DNA from: Albugo candida
Taxonomy: Eukaryota > Oomycota > Peronosporomycetes > Albuginales
Direction of reading: 5' to 3'
DNA length: 64,000 nt
Assembly (NCBI GenBank): GCA_040437565.1
Contig: JBDOQK010000045.1
Coordinates: 1 to 64,000 of the forward strand
Shown here: in pieces, positions 20,928-34,717 of the stretch
Layout of the letters: every line of letters starts with the position of its first letter
Position numbering within the stretch: position 1 is the first letter of the stretch
Translations under genes and position numbers: made by a program
Notes under the pieces: generated by a model
Databases searched by the model: none
What the model was told of the DNA's origin: nothing
What the model saw: only the letters and a program-made list of their open reading frames with translations

Positions 20928-23117
20928 AATCTCTATATATAGCATATTCTAGCGCATTTCCTCAGCACCTTCGTCTGCCGTTTTCGCTAACGATTGTGGT
21001 CCGATATAATTACCTAGAAAAATCGGCATTCAGTCCAATCTTTATTTCACGCGCCGCTCGCCCGATGTACGCTATGACTATCACTTGGAGTGGAATCCAC
21101 TTCAAGTTCAATCCAAGCTTTCCTCTCCGATCAACGTACTTGAGGAATTCTTCTCATTTTCGATCTCTCTGCTGTTGTCGGCTGTATATGCCGCGTTTTA
21201 AAGCTTCACCGAAAAAACATCACTATCAAGCCTATACGGCAAGTCACATACTTCACTAGAAAATTCCTCCTGCGAGCAATCTGCCCTGACATTTATCACT
21301 TGTTTAAATCCACTTCTCCGAAAAAAATCTGCCTCCACCATCAAGACTGGGGCACCTTCCAGTTTTTATCAGCACTATCGTCGAATCCATCCTTTTCTGC
21401 GCCATCCCCATTCTTCATCGTACGTGTAAATTTATTACTTTCCGCTTTTTTCTCCACAGAATCATGGTACGTAATAATGAAGCGTAGACCCCAAAAGCGT
21501 GTACCATTAAAGGCAACATTCCCGGTTCAAATTATCGCCTACTGATGCGCAGCGCTACCAAAGGTACATATCAGAACATTTCATAGTAGTGCTTAAAACA
21601 CTATGGAAGTTGCTGTACAGTTTAATAATCAGGAGTTCATCTATTGTGCTAAGCAAAAAGCCAGGATTACAAAATTTTTGCTTGATTTCTACCTTTTTCT
21701 TTTCCTCTGTTCTCACAAAAAAAATATAGTGGCTTATGTACCGGATGTACTGTAGCACATATCATCGTTTTAATCTTTTCAAGCTTTTAATAGCGGTCTC
21801 CTTTTAAAGCTCTACTACAGTCAGGCTCTCAGGAGGATAACTCAAAAGCTGAAAATCTGACGACGACCCGTGGATCATGACGCAGGCTTCAGGAGCTCTC
21901 GTAACCGACTATACACAACACTTGCTCGAATGTTTTTATGCTGCATTTTACTCCTTCGAGCACTCAATATATTGACATTGCGTCCACTATCTTTTTATAA
22001 TGATCAGGCATATTTTCCATGTGCTATGCAGGAGGCTCTTTTTTTTTTAATTTATCTCCATTTTTGCTATAACAAAGAAACTGGCCACTCACAGACTTTT
22101 TTAAAGACAGATGAGAATAGAAGCCCATCGAAACCGATTTTCTCTACAAATTTGAGTATTGATCCGGCAAGTTGAGCTCAGAACCGCCATAACATTTCGA
22201 GTCAAAACTTTACAATTCGGATAGTCAAGCAAATGATGATGGTTCAAGGCCTTGTGGCACACTGAACGAATGACTAGGCGAAGAGTCTTCGTCCACAATT
22301 CTTTGAAGCTCTAACCGGTAAATTTGGGTATCTATGAGGCAGGTGTTTTATTATAGAATTTTTGCTTCTAAATCGATCCTTGTTTATTCTTCGCATCATT
22401 CTTGAAGCGGAGCTCACCATAGACATTGTGGGAGATCCTGCCCATCTGATATATCGGTCCTATATATCAGTTGATCTTATTATAAATCTTACTGCTTTCC
22501 TTCGTACCAAGTTTTGAGTATTTTTGATCCCTGACACGTATTCAGAGAAACATATTAGCATTTGATAGCTTGCTCGTGCCATTAAGTTAACCAGGCCGCT
22601 TTCAACCGAGCACTTATGAGTCAATAGCATAAGTTTTCGATATAGTGTCTCCATGCTAAACTGTACCCACTTACACCGCTTCTGCGTTTATTGAAAATAT
22701 TGTAGCTACTCGCACTTGATGAAGTATTCCGCATTTTTCATTAGCTGCGCATTCATATCATTCAATCCCCACATGAGCTTTGCATGACTCTGACGTTAAA
22801 ATGATAAATCACACGCCTAAATAAAATGACGGTACGATATGTGCGAGTCTAATAATGCCCGCTTGTGGCCATTCTAGATTCCTTATCGACTGGCATCTTT
22901 GGTGATCTCACGCCGTTAATAATATGTGCACTCATTGGTGCAGACGCTAGTCCGCACATGTCATCATCCTTATCTTCGAGATTTAATGCCGAAGAAACAA
23001 TCCCGGATGTTGAGAAGATTGCCTGTTCTTCAAATTATGAGCTACATTAGTTTCAAATTCCCTGTCGATCTACGCTTTCTCGAGGTACCTAGCCGCGTTT
23101 ATGTGCATCAAAAAGCA

Positions 23118-23217
23118 NNNNNNNNNNNNNNNNNNNNNNNNNNNNNNNNNNNNNNNNNNNNNNNNNNNNNNNNNNNNNNNNNNNNNNNNNNNNNNNNNNN
23201 NNNNNNNNNNNNNNNNN
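23118..23217. other. 100-N gap with 66-bp duplicated flank
   Basis: The sequence at 23052-23117 recurs exactly at 23218-23283. Confidence 0.9.
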
Positions 23218-25559
23218 TTCAAATTCCCTGTCGATCTACGCTTTCTCGAGGTACCTAGCCGCGTTTATGTGCATCAAAAAGCATTATCACTCGTCAGCTA
23301 GATCCTTTTGTGAATGCAATCAGCTAGAAGCTATTGTCGTGTCAGTTACCTTTGCTGTCTCTTCCTTCGGCACCTCGACCACAACATGATGATGGTTTCC
23401 TTCTTCCATTTAATAATCGGGTCGCAATTCCAGAAGGCCCCCCCCCATCTGTCGGCATCGTATTTTCTCCACTTTTTCTGTTGTTTCATCTAGTCAATCT
23501 CTCGCAAACATTCTTGTTTTCAGGCAACTTTAATCTCAAAAAGTGCTCCCTGGAACGAATTACTTCACCATGAGTTACATGTATTGCGTCAGTACTGCCG
23601 GCGCAGAGGCCGTACAAGATATGTTTTTGCTCGGATCCTTCGGAGTGTCGCTTTCTACATATCAATTGAAGAGATTTCTTAGCTCTCGGCGGAAATTAAA
23701 AAGCTGATCGCATAGATGATGTGTTCTTTTCTTGAAAAATTGTTCCCATTTGTTGATTTGTTTAGTTGGGTCTTCCAAGTTGCTTCAAGATGTTCTTGTT
23801 CCGCTTCCACCAGCTCATTTGTAGAGGATGAAAGTCTGCAAGGATATGGTGCATGCGCTGACAATATCGTCTGATATGTCATAAAATCTTTTTGTCCGAG
23901 CAGTGATAGACTCTTCGGTAATGTATATCCGTTTCTTTGCAAGCTGATCATCATTGCTTTAATCGCAATTTGGATGTCTCTTCAGTCAAATCAATATCAT
24001 TCATCAAGTCAGCAAGAAGTCAGTCCGATTTTCTTCTCCCTGGGTGACGAATAAACTCTACGCTCAAGTTGCACTAATCATAAGCAGACTTGTTGATATG
24101 TTAAATATCATACTTCTTGAATCGAAATGAACTTAGTCATTCCAAATCAAACCATACATATCAGTCTTTTTTGAAAAATCATTCCGGAAGAGGGATAGAG
24201 AGTGCATTTCGTTTCCAACCTTGACAAACAGTACCTATGCTTGGTAACATTAAACCAAATTATATCGCATTTCGAGAATCTCCTCCTTCACCACGTCAAT
24301 CTACTTCACGTTTATCGTTATCCAATTGTGCTTCTAAGGTCAGATAATTAACGTTCAATAAGATCAGCTCAAACATGCTGCATGTTCTTTGCCGATTCCA
24401 CATTTCTTGTCGATTCCTTGCTAGAATACAATTCCATGAGGAGATGCATACCATGTCAGCTGATTGCTGATCACAATGAAAAGAAATTTTGCCTTTTAAC
24501 TTCTGGTGATTCATAGCAGTATCAATTTCAATGACGATTCGCATACTTTCTCCTTTTTTGGACATAATTGCTGGATTGTATGCTCGATAACTTCTTGTTG
24601 ATTTCCTGACCGCTGTTACATACGCGATCAATCGGTGCTTTTTGGCTAAAAGACTGCCAACGCGTACGACTCGATAGTGTCAAAGTAATGCGATACGGTA
24701 GATTTATCTATATTCAGCCTCTTTATATCAACCTCGGAATGTTGTGGCCACAATAGATAGATTCACTCATTCTGAAGGCAAGGTCCTTCGCAATTTTAGA
24801 TCCTTGGTGTATCATGAAACCTCCGAGAGTTTTGAGAGCAATGGTTTTCATTCGGAATTGTTCAACTGCTACGGCAATAGACAAAGCGTAAGGCTCCCAA
24901 GTGAGCATATTCTTGGATCCCTTACATACTCAGTCCAGATAAACGTACGCAGCTTTGGAGGCAATCAACAATAGCCAATTTCAAGATGATAGCAGCAAGT
25001 TTAAGTAGAAATTATTGTGTTCGACGATCGATCAGTAAACATTTTTGCTCTAGAGCAGTAACTAGTATAGATGGCGCTTTTTGAGCGTCATGTCAGGAAA
25101 ACAGGTGGTGCACGAGCCGTGCTCTAACCGATCTTGCAAATGAAAGCTTGAACCAGAGTTCAGAGCAAATAGTTAGTTCTCCCTCAAGTTGAGTTGAACT
25201 CCAGCCGAAGTGAAACGGTCTATCGACCAGAATGAAGGTGCTGACCAAAAAGTCTGTTTAGCTGCAGTAAATGCGGTGCATAAGCCCAGAAATAATGAGT
25301 TAGATCATTGGTACTTTCATGTTTTAGAACCTCGTCTCCACGAGATCATTTTGGATACGATACCCGGTGATTGACTTCCTGTCAGACCAAAGCAATTGAC
25401 CAAAAATGTGGAGACCAATTAAGAATGTTGTTATACCACGCATCTGGGCTAAAACGGATGTATCACGAGTGGTGGAAAATTCAACAATCTTCGTAAAGCG
25501 TAGTTGATTGTCAACTCAGCAACCACTCGTATCCAGCTTGTCGCTCCCTTTAAACGAGC

Positions 25560-26395
25560 TATATCTCAACCATCTACTTTTTGATGCAGCCTTGACTCGG
25601 CTTTATTGCTGAATACGATCGAGGATGGTATGAACATGCTTTCGCGTCACACTAGTAAACAGAGCACAGAGAAAGTGTTCTAAGATATCGTAAATACTTT
25701 ATCGATGTCTAGCAATACAATTGCCGTAATTTCATGGTACATAATTTCGTTTTCTTCTCGTCATAACAGTTCTCACACCAAAACGATCGCTTGATCTCAG
25801 CAAATATTCTTCGAATCTAGTTTTGAATCGGAGCATGACTTGATGGTTTTATTCATGATATGGATCCCAATAAAGTTCAGCAATAAATGCACTTGCTGCC
25901 TTCCACGCTACTCGGTTTTGGGTCACGCTCAGCGTCGTCTCTCCAAACCACCGCAGCATGACACACCATGGATCGGCATGAATAGCTGTCGTGACTTGCT
26001 GTGATGCTTTTTAATGTCCGAGTCGAATTAATGCGCGACAGCTACGTCTGATGCTCCTTCATGTCGAAGCAGAGAACATGCTCTCCTTATAGTGATGGGC
26101 ATGCAAGCTTCCTCAGATCAAACCCACATTTTGTAACTCAGGATACAATCCATTAGTAGTTGAGACTTTGCCACTTGTATAGACAATCTAAATGCGATGA
26201 TCCACCATTGACATCCTCTTTGCTGAGTAGCTAACATGTGCGCATAAATGCATTCCCATGGCGATAAGATCCCTTCATAGATAACATTGAAAATCCACGT
26301 CGAGATAATGTCCTCTATCACCATATAATGTAGTGCCAAAACCGATTCTTCGGTGTCTCCTAAAAAACCTATCGACAAAAAAGCGAATCTCAAAT
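25560..26395 (-). mobile_element. Possible LINE-type reverse transcriptase remnant
   Basis: Minus-strand translation near 25740-25640 reads EITAIVLLDIDKVFTIS, then a stop, then NTFSVL. This resembles the first catalytic block of LINE reverse transcriptases, (V/L)LDFxKAFDxxxW, with the Trp codon turned into TAG. A 91-codon open piece at 26393-26118 in the same orientation may be part of it. It does not look closely related to the 8-12 kb LINE. The match is short and the call is tentative. Confidence 0.3.
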
Positions 26396-26723
26396 TACGA
26401 CATTTTGATGAATTTGCAATTGCATTGGTTTCAACGATGTACCGTACTCCTCAAAACAAATAGCCACAATTTAAGCCAATCGCTACTGTCACCCAATTTG
26501 GTTGACGATTGACTGTCTCGCCACAAATCCATTGAAATCAATTCATTGCATTGGCTGGATAGACCTCAACCATTCACAACCAAATACACCCACTCGCCAA
26601 AGTGGCTGGGTTCGTTTCTCAAGTTAATTTTAAATATGTCGCACTGTAAGCATAAATAACTCCCACAATCCCCCCAATACAGTGAATGTAACAAAGTCAA
26701 TTCGACGATTTTTTGGTTACGGC

Positions 26724-26739
26724 GCGCATTCTACGTTTC
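26724..26739 (+). promoter_or_regulatory. Initiator-like element upstream of channel gene 1
   Basis: GCGCATTCTACGTTTC matches about 13 of 16 positions of the oomycete initiator consensus GCTCATTYYNCAWTTT and lies 10-25 bases before the ATG at 26749. It would imply a very short 5' leader. Confidence 0.4.
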
Positions 26740-26748
26740 CAATAGTCG

Positions 26749-29700
26749 ATGCTCAGGAGCCTTAAACCCGTAAATGAGGATATGAAACGAATAAACTCCG
26801 TCCGAATGACTGCAAAAGCATCATCGCGAGGTGACCCCGGAAAAACAAGCGACATGAGGCGAGCTTCATCGCCTACAGGCACATCTAGGATCAAATATAT
26901 GTTTTCTGATCTACTAATGATCATCGTCGATAGCTCGTTCACGCTGTACCTGCATGCGGCCCAGCTGACGTATTACTTTACCATCATACCCGTCCGAATT
27001 GGGCTGTATTATGATCCGGGTCACTCGTCTCGCCCGCTTGAATGGTCAAGTGAAGTCACTGTATTCACAGCATTCAACGTGATATGGGACACTTTCGGCT
27101 TCTGTCTGTTTGTCACGCATCTGGGGTGTTGGTGGAAGATGCTGCGAGTTGCACACAACGACACGCAGGACTCTAATGACGCCTACAATGACGGAGCTCA
27201 TCATCAACGTAAGTCAATTCATCGAGCATCGCACCTAAACGGAGCGCATATATTGCATCGAGCAAAATGGCCCAATTCTGAGTATGTTGCCAGCTTGTTT
27301 GATATTGAGACGATAGATACTTTGGCTGATGGTGATCAACCCTTGCCATCTCGCCCTCTATCACCAAAAGATCATTTCAAAATGCTTTTGCACGCTATAG
27401 CTATCTTTCCGGTGGAGCTACTAGTCTTCAAAAGTAATCCGAATGCGATGCATCTTGTCCGATGTACCAAATTCGTATGTCTGTACCTAATGGGCCCAAA
27501 AGTGCTTGAAGGTATCCACAAGCGGATTGAGCGCTGGAAATTAGTGTCGTACATTCAGGAGCGCGTACTTCGAGTGATTCTTTTCAGATTTTTGATTGCC
27601 GGGCTCTGTTGGATTCATTGGACCGCTTTAATGTATATATTCATCGCCCATCTCGAGTGCGGAAAGGATTTGGATAGATGCGATGATGAAGGAGCAAGTT
27701 GGGCACTACGGGATCAGCTTGTGCACGCGACGAATGTCCGAAAGTATATCCGAGTGGTTTATTGGGCAACAAGAACAATTGTCACGCTGGGCTTTGCAGA
27801 CACGACACCCACAACCGTCGGAGAAACAGTGTTTGTACTCATTATGGAATTCGCAGGCACTTTCTGGTCGGCTTTTGTGATCGTAGCGTGGGCTTATTTG
27901 TTTTCATCTTTGGGAAATGCGTCTCAGACACAGGAGATATTTATCTCTCACGTCAAAGAGTACATGGATGGCGTTCCTCAAGTTCTGCAGGATCGCGTTA
28001 TTGCTTATCTCCAGCATGAATGGAAAATGTCTGGTGGGCTGGACGAGGATAAATTCCTCTCGGTTATCACTGTGGAAAAGCTGCAGAGTCGATTCCATCA
28101 CGAACTTAAAGCGACTCGACTGAAAGTTCTTCCTTGCTTTGCCGTTGAAACTACTGGATTTCTGAATGAATTGGCGGCCGAAATGAAATTTGAGACGTTT
28201 GCACCGCTCGATTGGCTTTTCGAGTATCCTGAAACAGAGCAAGTCATGTACATCATCACGTACGGCTACGTGGCGATGCTATCGATTCCTGCTGGCTGGC
28301 GTAAGCAAGATCGGAAAAATACAACCAAAGTGTACACTTGTATACCCGGCGACACCGTCGGTGCATTATCTCTATTCGGTCCGGGGCTTTTTCGCTTTGC
28401 TGCTTTTGCAGAAACATTCGTACAGGCTCTACGGATGGACACTAAAGCCTTCCAGAAAGTGCTTACAGCATGCTACCCGGATACTACTCTTCGTGAGCAG
28501 CGAAAAGCAACAGTCAATAGAGCAGCAGAGCGTACGTATCAGGACCTTGTAGCTCGTCGTGCAAAACAAAAGCATCAATCTGGATTCGACAAGAAGAAGA
28601 ATCAACGCGAAGCTGCAATTATGATTGGATTCAAGCGTGAAGCTATCAGTGACGTCACGTGCTACTGGGAATCTCAGCGGCAACGAGAAGAATGCGTCTC
28701 ATGGGAATGGTATCAAGTAAAATCCAAATTTCGATGGTTTTGGAATTACTGGCGGTTGTTTTGCTCGTGTTATGTGGCTTTCGAAGTGATTTTTGTTCTG
28801 ATTTTCTGTAAGGGCGACGCGCGATTCAAAAACTCTGCTTTTGGCGAACTCAAGTATGCAGTCACCGTTGGCGTTGAGCTGTTCACTATGTCGGATATCG
28901 TACTTCGATTCAGATACTTTGAGGACTCTGTCGCCATCGATCAGCTTGTATCGTCCTCAACCACGTCTTCTTTCGATGCTTTCAGGACCGGATCCATGAC
29001 CAGTTCTTCTCTATTTGCTCGATTTCAGCCTTATGCGCTCGATATTGTATCATGTCTTCCCATTTCACTAATTACAGATCTCGTTTGCGGCATCACAGAC
29101 AGAAAACTATCATCAGCACAGTCGTTTATCTACTGGTTTCGTCTCCTTCGTCTACTTCGACTATGGCATCTTCCCCAGATCATACAAGATGTGCTTCAAA
29201 ATGTACACAGCTCGAGTCAGTTGTTGTTTAAAAGCTTTCTGGGGGTCATTTTCTACTGTCATTTTTTCGGCTGTTTTTGGTACAACGTGGGTCATAATTC
29301 ACTCGACGTCAATGCAATTGATCCCATCACACTTTCACGTGGCGAATGTCTCATTCGTGCACAGACGAACGGGACATGCTCGTGGACGCTTATGGATCGT
29401 CTTGAGGGGGATCACAAAAACAGTTTGGAGCATCAATACCTTCGCTCGCTGTATTTTACAATCAGCACACTCACTACTGTCGCGTATGGGGACATTGTCG
29501 CATACAGCGATAGTGAGACGATTCTGGCAACGATTATGATNNNNNNNNNNNNNNNNNNNNNNNNNNNNNNNNNNNNNNNNNNNNNNNNNNNNNNNNNNNN
29601 NNNNNNNNNNNNNNNNNNNNNNNNNNNNNNNNNNNNNNNNGTCTCATTCGTGCACAGACGAACGGGACATGCTCGTGGACGCTTATGGATCGTCTTGAGG

Positions 29701-32700
29701 GGGATCACAAAAACAGTTTGGAGCATCAATACCTTCGCTCGCTGTATTTTACAATCAGCACACTCACTACTGTCGCGTATGGGGACATTGTCGCATACAG
29801 CGATAGTGAGACGATTCTGGCAACGATTATGATTTTTCTTGGAGGATTTATTTGCTTTGGTGTCACAGGAGCACTCACAGCCGCAGCAGCTCGACTTGCT
29901 TCTCAATATCGTGATCTCCTTTTCCAAGATCACTTGCGAACACGTTTTTTTGGAAAAGCTCATATTTCCAGAACTCTGCAGCTGGAAATTCGGCAGTATT
30001 ATCATATTATTCGACAGCAGCAAACGTATCTACAAACGGAAAAAGAATTGGCTTCTCGGCTATCGCGAGGTCTTTGGGCTGAATTATCGATACGTTTGTA
30101 TCAGGAAATCTGTTCACCGGCTACACCTCATCTTTTTACCTGTTTGATACCAATTTTAGAAGACAAGTCGAAAGTGGTTCTACAAACACAATCACATGAT
30201 TTCCTATCCGCTGTTTGTAGCCGTCTCCAGCGACAAATCGTGTTCCGAGAAGATCACGTTGTGATTGCCGGTGAGCCAGCTTCTAGTTTCTACATCATTT
30301 GCTCCGGACAGGTTCAAGCTTTAGAACCAATTTCAAGGAGTTTGTGGCAGCTGTTGACCGAGAAGATGCTTATTGACCTTCGTTATGCTCATATCGAAGG
30401 AGGCGATGAAGTCGAGTACGCCCGAATTGATCCACCGGCTGTATGGAGTGTTGATTGTATTGCAGTTTCCATGACTGAGATCGTCTCTCTCAAACTGTCA
30501 GACCTCGTCGATATTCTCAGCAACTTTCCAACGATTCGAGCAATTCGGCAGCACCATAATATGATTCTAATGAGACAAGCGAGGAAGGAGCGGGCGTGTG
30601 TTGTCGACAATATCGCTCGATACAAAGTACAAAAAATCTCAGGAATGCTGAATGAGACTACTTTTCCGGTACGAACACGACTCGGAAGCGCCAAGCGACA
30701 AAGTATGCGTAATGGCCCTCGACCAAGCGGTATTTCATTACGACGACTTTCTGTGCTCCCACAAAACTCGATCTGGTCACGTCTTAATAACGTCCTCACC
30801 AACGTTTTACATGTTCGGAGAAAACTCTTCCGCCCAACAAATCAGTCCATCAACGCGACCAAAGTCTCCAATTTGGAAGCGAGTATGACCTACAATGCGC
30901 AAAGTCGGGCACTTACTATGCATGCTTCAGCTTCCTGGCAACGACAATCGAAAACAGAGCTTCGACGCTCTATATGGGATAGTCTCATTGGAGGTGTGGT
31001 GATGTACAACATGTACATTGTGGTTCTACGTCTTGTATTCCTTCCCTCACCATCCACCAAAGCGATGATTGCGTTCACATTCTTCGATTATTTGTTTGAC
31101 GCGCTTCTCCTTTACGATATATATCTCAGAATGAACGTTTTTCCACCTCGAACGTGGCTTCCTGGAAAGCCGATAACAGTCACTCAAATTCGAAAGTTTT
31201 ATCGTCAGAAATGGTTCACTCTGGACATCCTCGCCAGTATTCCTCTGTATTACATTGGAAGCAATTATGACTTGATGACATGGTTTCGTCTTCCTCGTCT
31301 CTTACGCTCCTTCCAAATTGTTGAAATTACCGAAACACTGCAAACGTTTATCCTTACGCATCTTTACACCTCACGACGCGCGTATTCGCTTTTGTCACTT
31401 TTCAAAGTTTTGGCCATTTTTATCTTCTGCTGCCATTTTGCTGGCTGCATCTTTTACGCGATTGCGAGCTTGGAAATGAACCCTCACGGATGGATTTGGA
31501 AAGATGTCGTCCTGATGGAATCAAACAAGACAGCGGATCTCAGTAAGCCCGTTACTTTCTCCAAGACAACAGCGTATATTCGAGCATTTTACTGGGCGCT
31601 CTCGAGCATTACTGTGATCAATTACGGGGATGTGGTGCCCACTTCGTTTCATGAGACCCTGTGGGCCTGTCTCGTATGTCTATTTGGCTTGTTTGTAATC
31701 AGCAGCATTGAAGGCGAAATTGTCGAGTTTTTCACCAGTATTGATCGCACCTTCTCGACGCATCGACACCATTTAGAGGCTTTTCATGACGTATCTCGTG
31801 TTCGAGGCGTTCATTCAGCCCTACGCAGCAAAGCCGAGCGGTATCTCAAGCTGCAATATGAGATCGAAGAAGGACTTGAACCACACAAACTCTTTAACGA
31901 TCTCATCCCACCGTTAAAAGAACGCATTTTTATGGAGTTGGAGGGCTCGATAATCCGTGTTCTTCCATTATGGCGTGATATTTTGAATCCGATGCAAGTG
32001 CAAGAGCTCTGTGCGGTGTTTGTTGTCCGACTATACCTTCCAAGCGACATAATTATCTATGAACAAAGCGTCGGTAAGACATTACATGTGGTTAAAACCG
32101 GGGTAGCTCGTGTGGTGCATATGGCGACTTCAATGGAGTACACCGTTCTTCGAAGTGGGCAAATGTTTGGCGAGTTATCGTTTTTTATTCCGTCCAGCGA
32201 ACGATTAGCATCTGTTCTCGCCGACACTGTCTGTGAAATCTTGGAGCTTGATCGACCCAATTGGGAAGTATTTGCTACTCGAGTTCGCAATAAAAAAGCG
32301 GTCGAAGAGATTGAAGCCGAAGTACGAAAACTCGAGAAAATCATGAAGAAGCGGAATAGTATTGACGAAATCCCGGAGGAAAGCGTGGTCGAGTCTGGAT
32401 CATTGATTACAAGCAAACTACGGTCGCAATCGTTTACGTTCGGAATGCATGAGAGCAAAATCTCAGCTAAAATTGGGGACAAGGAGAGGAGAAAAAGCGT
32501 TGGATGTAAATCAAACGCACGGGTAGAAAAGCGTGCGTCGACAAAGACGTCAGAGACTCCGAAAGGAGTCCGATCCTTTCGAGACCTTATCATCGGTCCT
32601 GTCAAGTCGTCGATCAAATCAAATCGAGCGAGTAAAGCGGCAGGAGAAATTGTCGAAAGCACTGAATTAGCATCGAAAACTTACAATTTCTACTTTTTCT

Positions 32701-34607
32701 CCATCAGTGACGACGTTTTTATCGAAACATCTCAATTTCGATACATTTGGGATTGTATCAAATTTGCAATGACGACATACTTTACAATTGCTATTCCGAT
32801 GCGAGTGGCTTTCTACGACGATATTATGAACGACAATGGAAATAAAGACTCACACTGGTCGGCTGGATCGTTATGGGTCCATTTTGAGCACGTCGTGGAC
32901 GCTTTTTTCTGGACAGATATCGTGTTACGACTTGTTTTCTTTCGACCTGTTGTACGTGGTGCAGTTGTTCAAAGTCGTCGAGAGTGTATCCGACATTACT
33001 TCAAGACTGGCTTTTATCTCGACGTTATTGGATCTACTCCATTCGAGCTCATCACGCATCTTCCGATCAAGTTTTTTCACGATTATCATACATTGAGCGT
33101 CTCACTCTTTCGAATGGAAACACTTGTCCGATGTGCCGAGCTGGAAATGCTGTGGCTTCGTGCAGAGGCGTTTTTGTTCTACAACGCGGGTGAAAAAGAA
33201 GACGGCAAGCCAAAACCGAAGGGATATCTAACATGGATACGCACATGGCGTCAAACGACAATGTCCGCGGCCAAAGTGGTGTTTATCGCGCTCATTTCAT
33301 CGCATTGGATCACTTGCTTGTGGTACGTAATCAGTCACATTCAATGGGATGCGAGACCAGACTCTTTGTCTTGGCTCACGACCTCGTACATGTTGTCACC
33401 CGACTGTGACACAGTTCCTGTCGACTCGATTTCTTTTGTGACGAAATACGTTCGATCGTATCATTACGCGATCGGATCCATTTCGGCAATCTCATACGGA
33501 GACATTTCAGCACGCAATGTGCCCGAAACAATTGCTCAAATTAGTATCATTTTTCTGGCGATTGTGTTTTTCGGATACATTACGGGAAATTGTCAAAAGA
33601 TTCTCGAGCGAATGTGTTTGGAACGGGTGGAGTATGAAGAGCACATCTTGAGAGTGAAGCAGTTTTCCAAGCTTGTGGGTATGTCGCCGTCCTTTGTCCG
33701 GAAAGTATGTGATCAATTTGCACGGTACCATCAGCCGGTAGCGACAACAGCGCTCGACGCGAGCCCAATCGACTCGGCAGGACCACAGGATGGTGAAAGC
33801 AGTGCTAATTTAGCCGCAAGTGGAAAACTACCGAATAGTTCTATTGAAGGAAGCGCTGTGAATGGCGAGAGGCAAACAGGCACAACGTTTGCGTCGTTCT
33901 TTAGCGCGACTTCCAATTCGTTCATGTCGACGCTGAACACGAGTAGCTCTACCCGGAGAGATATGAGGTGTATGTACCTCCCTCTGAATCCAAAATGGCA
34001 TCTTCGAGCCTTAGATAATCTATCCAGCCAACTCAGAGCTGACATCACAGTATTCATGCGTCGTCAATTGCTGTCAGCGGCAGAGAGACGAATCATGCGT
34101 TCTACAGCCGTGTATAGCTCCTCTCGATCGTCTCCACATCCATTTGAAGGCTTTGATCCCGTTGTCGTTCGTGCTGTTCTTATGCGACTTCATATTGAAG
34201 TGTACGAGAAGAAAGACATCCTTTTCGAACAGGAAGGGCTCGGCAAGTGCATGTATTTCATTGAACGTGGTGTTGTGCTCTTGGAACGTGATCCAACACT
34301 GCATTCGAGTTGGTACAGTCAGCTGGAGAAGGACCGACATGATGAAAGTGGTAAAAATCGGGAAAAAGAACAGAATGTGACAAAAACGATGATCCGAAAT
34401 GTAAAGTGTGAAGGCGAATTCTTTGGAGCGGCTTCTTTGTTGGATGGAATTCCTCGCGATGCAACTTGCAGTGCTATCACTCGTATTCGAGTCGCTATCC
34501 TTCGAGACGCCGAGTATCGAGAACTTATCTCACTATTCCCGGAACATGTGCAGCTATTCCGAAGTGTGTGGAATTTTGATGAGGAAATCAGCAAAGATAA
34601 GCATTAG
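26749..34607 (+). CDS. Giant four-domain cyclic-nucleotide-binding-type ion channel
   Basis: When the contig overlap is collapsed (29348-29540 = 29641-29833; the frame is kept) this is one uninterrupted ORF of about 2,521 residues. It holds four voltage-gated-like units in one chain, each with hydrophobic segments, a pore loop, and a C-linker plus a cyclic-nucleotide-binding-like fold. The pore motifs are TLGFAD (residues 346-351), TVAYGD (910-915), VINYGD (about 1525-1530) and AISYGD (about 2149-2154). None is the canonical K+ filter TVGYGD. S4-like segments are short: WFRLLRLLRLWHL in unit 2, WFRLPRLLRSF in unit 3 and LFRMETLVRC in unit 4. The binding cassettes vary too. Unit 3 has FGELSFF with RLASV, close to the FGE..RTA consensus; unit 4 has FGAASLL with RDATC, with Ala for the phosphate-site Glu; unit 1 has VGALSLF; unit 2 has none. 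Protein of this design would fold as a pseudo-tetramer at a membrane. The nearest known architecture is the sea-urchin sperm CNGK/tetraKCNG channel. A paralogue starts at 56.8 kb. No intron is needed. Confidence 0.85.
29541..29640. other. 100-N gap with 193-bp duplicated flank in channel gene 1
   Basis: The sequence at 29348-29540 recurs exactly at 29641-29833. The offset of 293 bases explains why the channel ORF seems to change frame and break here. Pore loop 2 (TVAYGD) is inside the duplicated stretch and is therefore present once, not twice. Confidence 0.95.
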
Positions 34608-34717
34608 AAGCACGTTGTCTCAGTTTTTTTCTCTCGTGAATAGAACGCTGATCAGAATGTGTTGATGGTGGAATAAGTGTTTAGGAAGAGAAAAATGATT
34701 CCAAATATATGCATTTT

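Larger units (their letters stand above)
19136..25559. other. Long gene-poor AT-rich stretch
   Basis: No gene could be supported across about 6.4 kb. Plus-strand frames of 60-155 codons (for example 20365-20700 and 20792-21259) are rich in Ser, Leu and Phe and look like antisense or low-complexity artefacts. Minus-strand translation around 20000-21250 and 24300-24900 has patches of protein-like composition broken by many stops, so decayed genes or mobile elements may lie here, but I could not name a family. Confidence 0.45.

Noticed and set aside
20365-21259. Plus-strand ORFs of 111 and 155 codons
   Set aside because: Composition is Ser/Leu/Phe-rich without motifs, one crosses the N gap, and they fit the reverse of AT-rich decayed sequence better than genes.
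24296-24908. Minus-strand ORFs of 111 and 61 codons in the gene-poor stretch
   Set aside because: Weak protein-like look but no recognisable motif, and the frames do not join cleanly; not enough to call a gene.
29685-34607. Separate three-domain channel gene starting at 29685
   Set aside because: Its start is inside the overlap with the upstream ORF, and the frames agree once the overlap is collapsed, so it is the rest of one gene.
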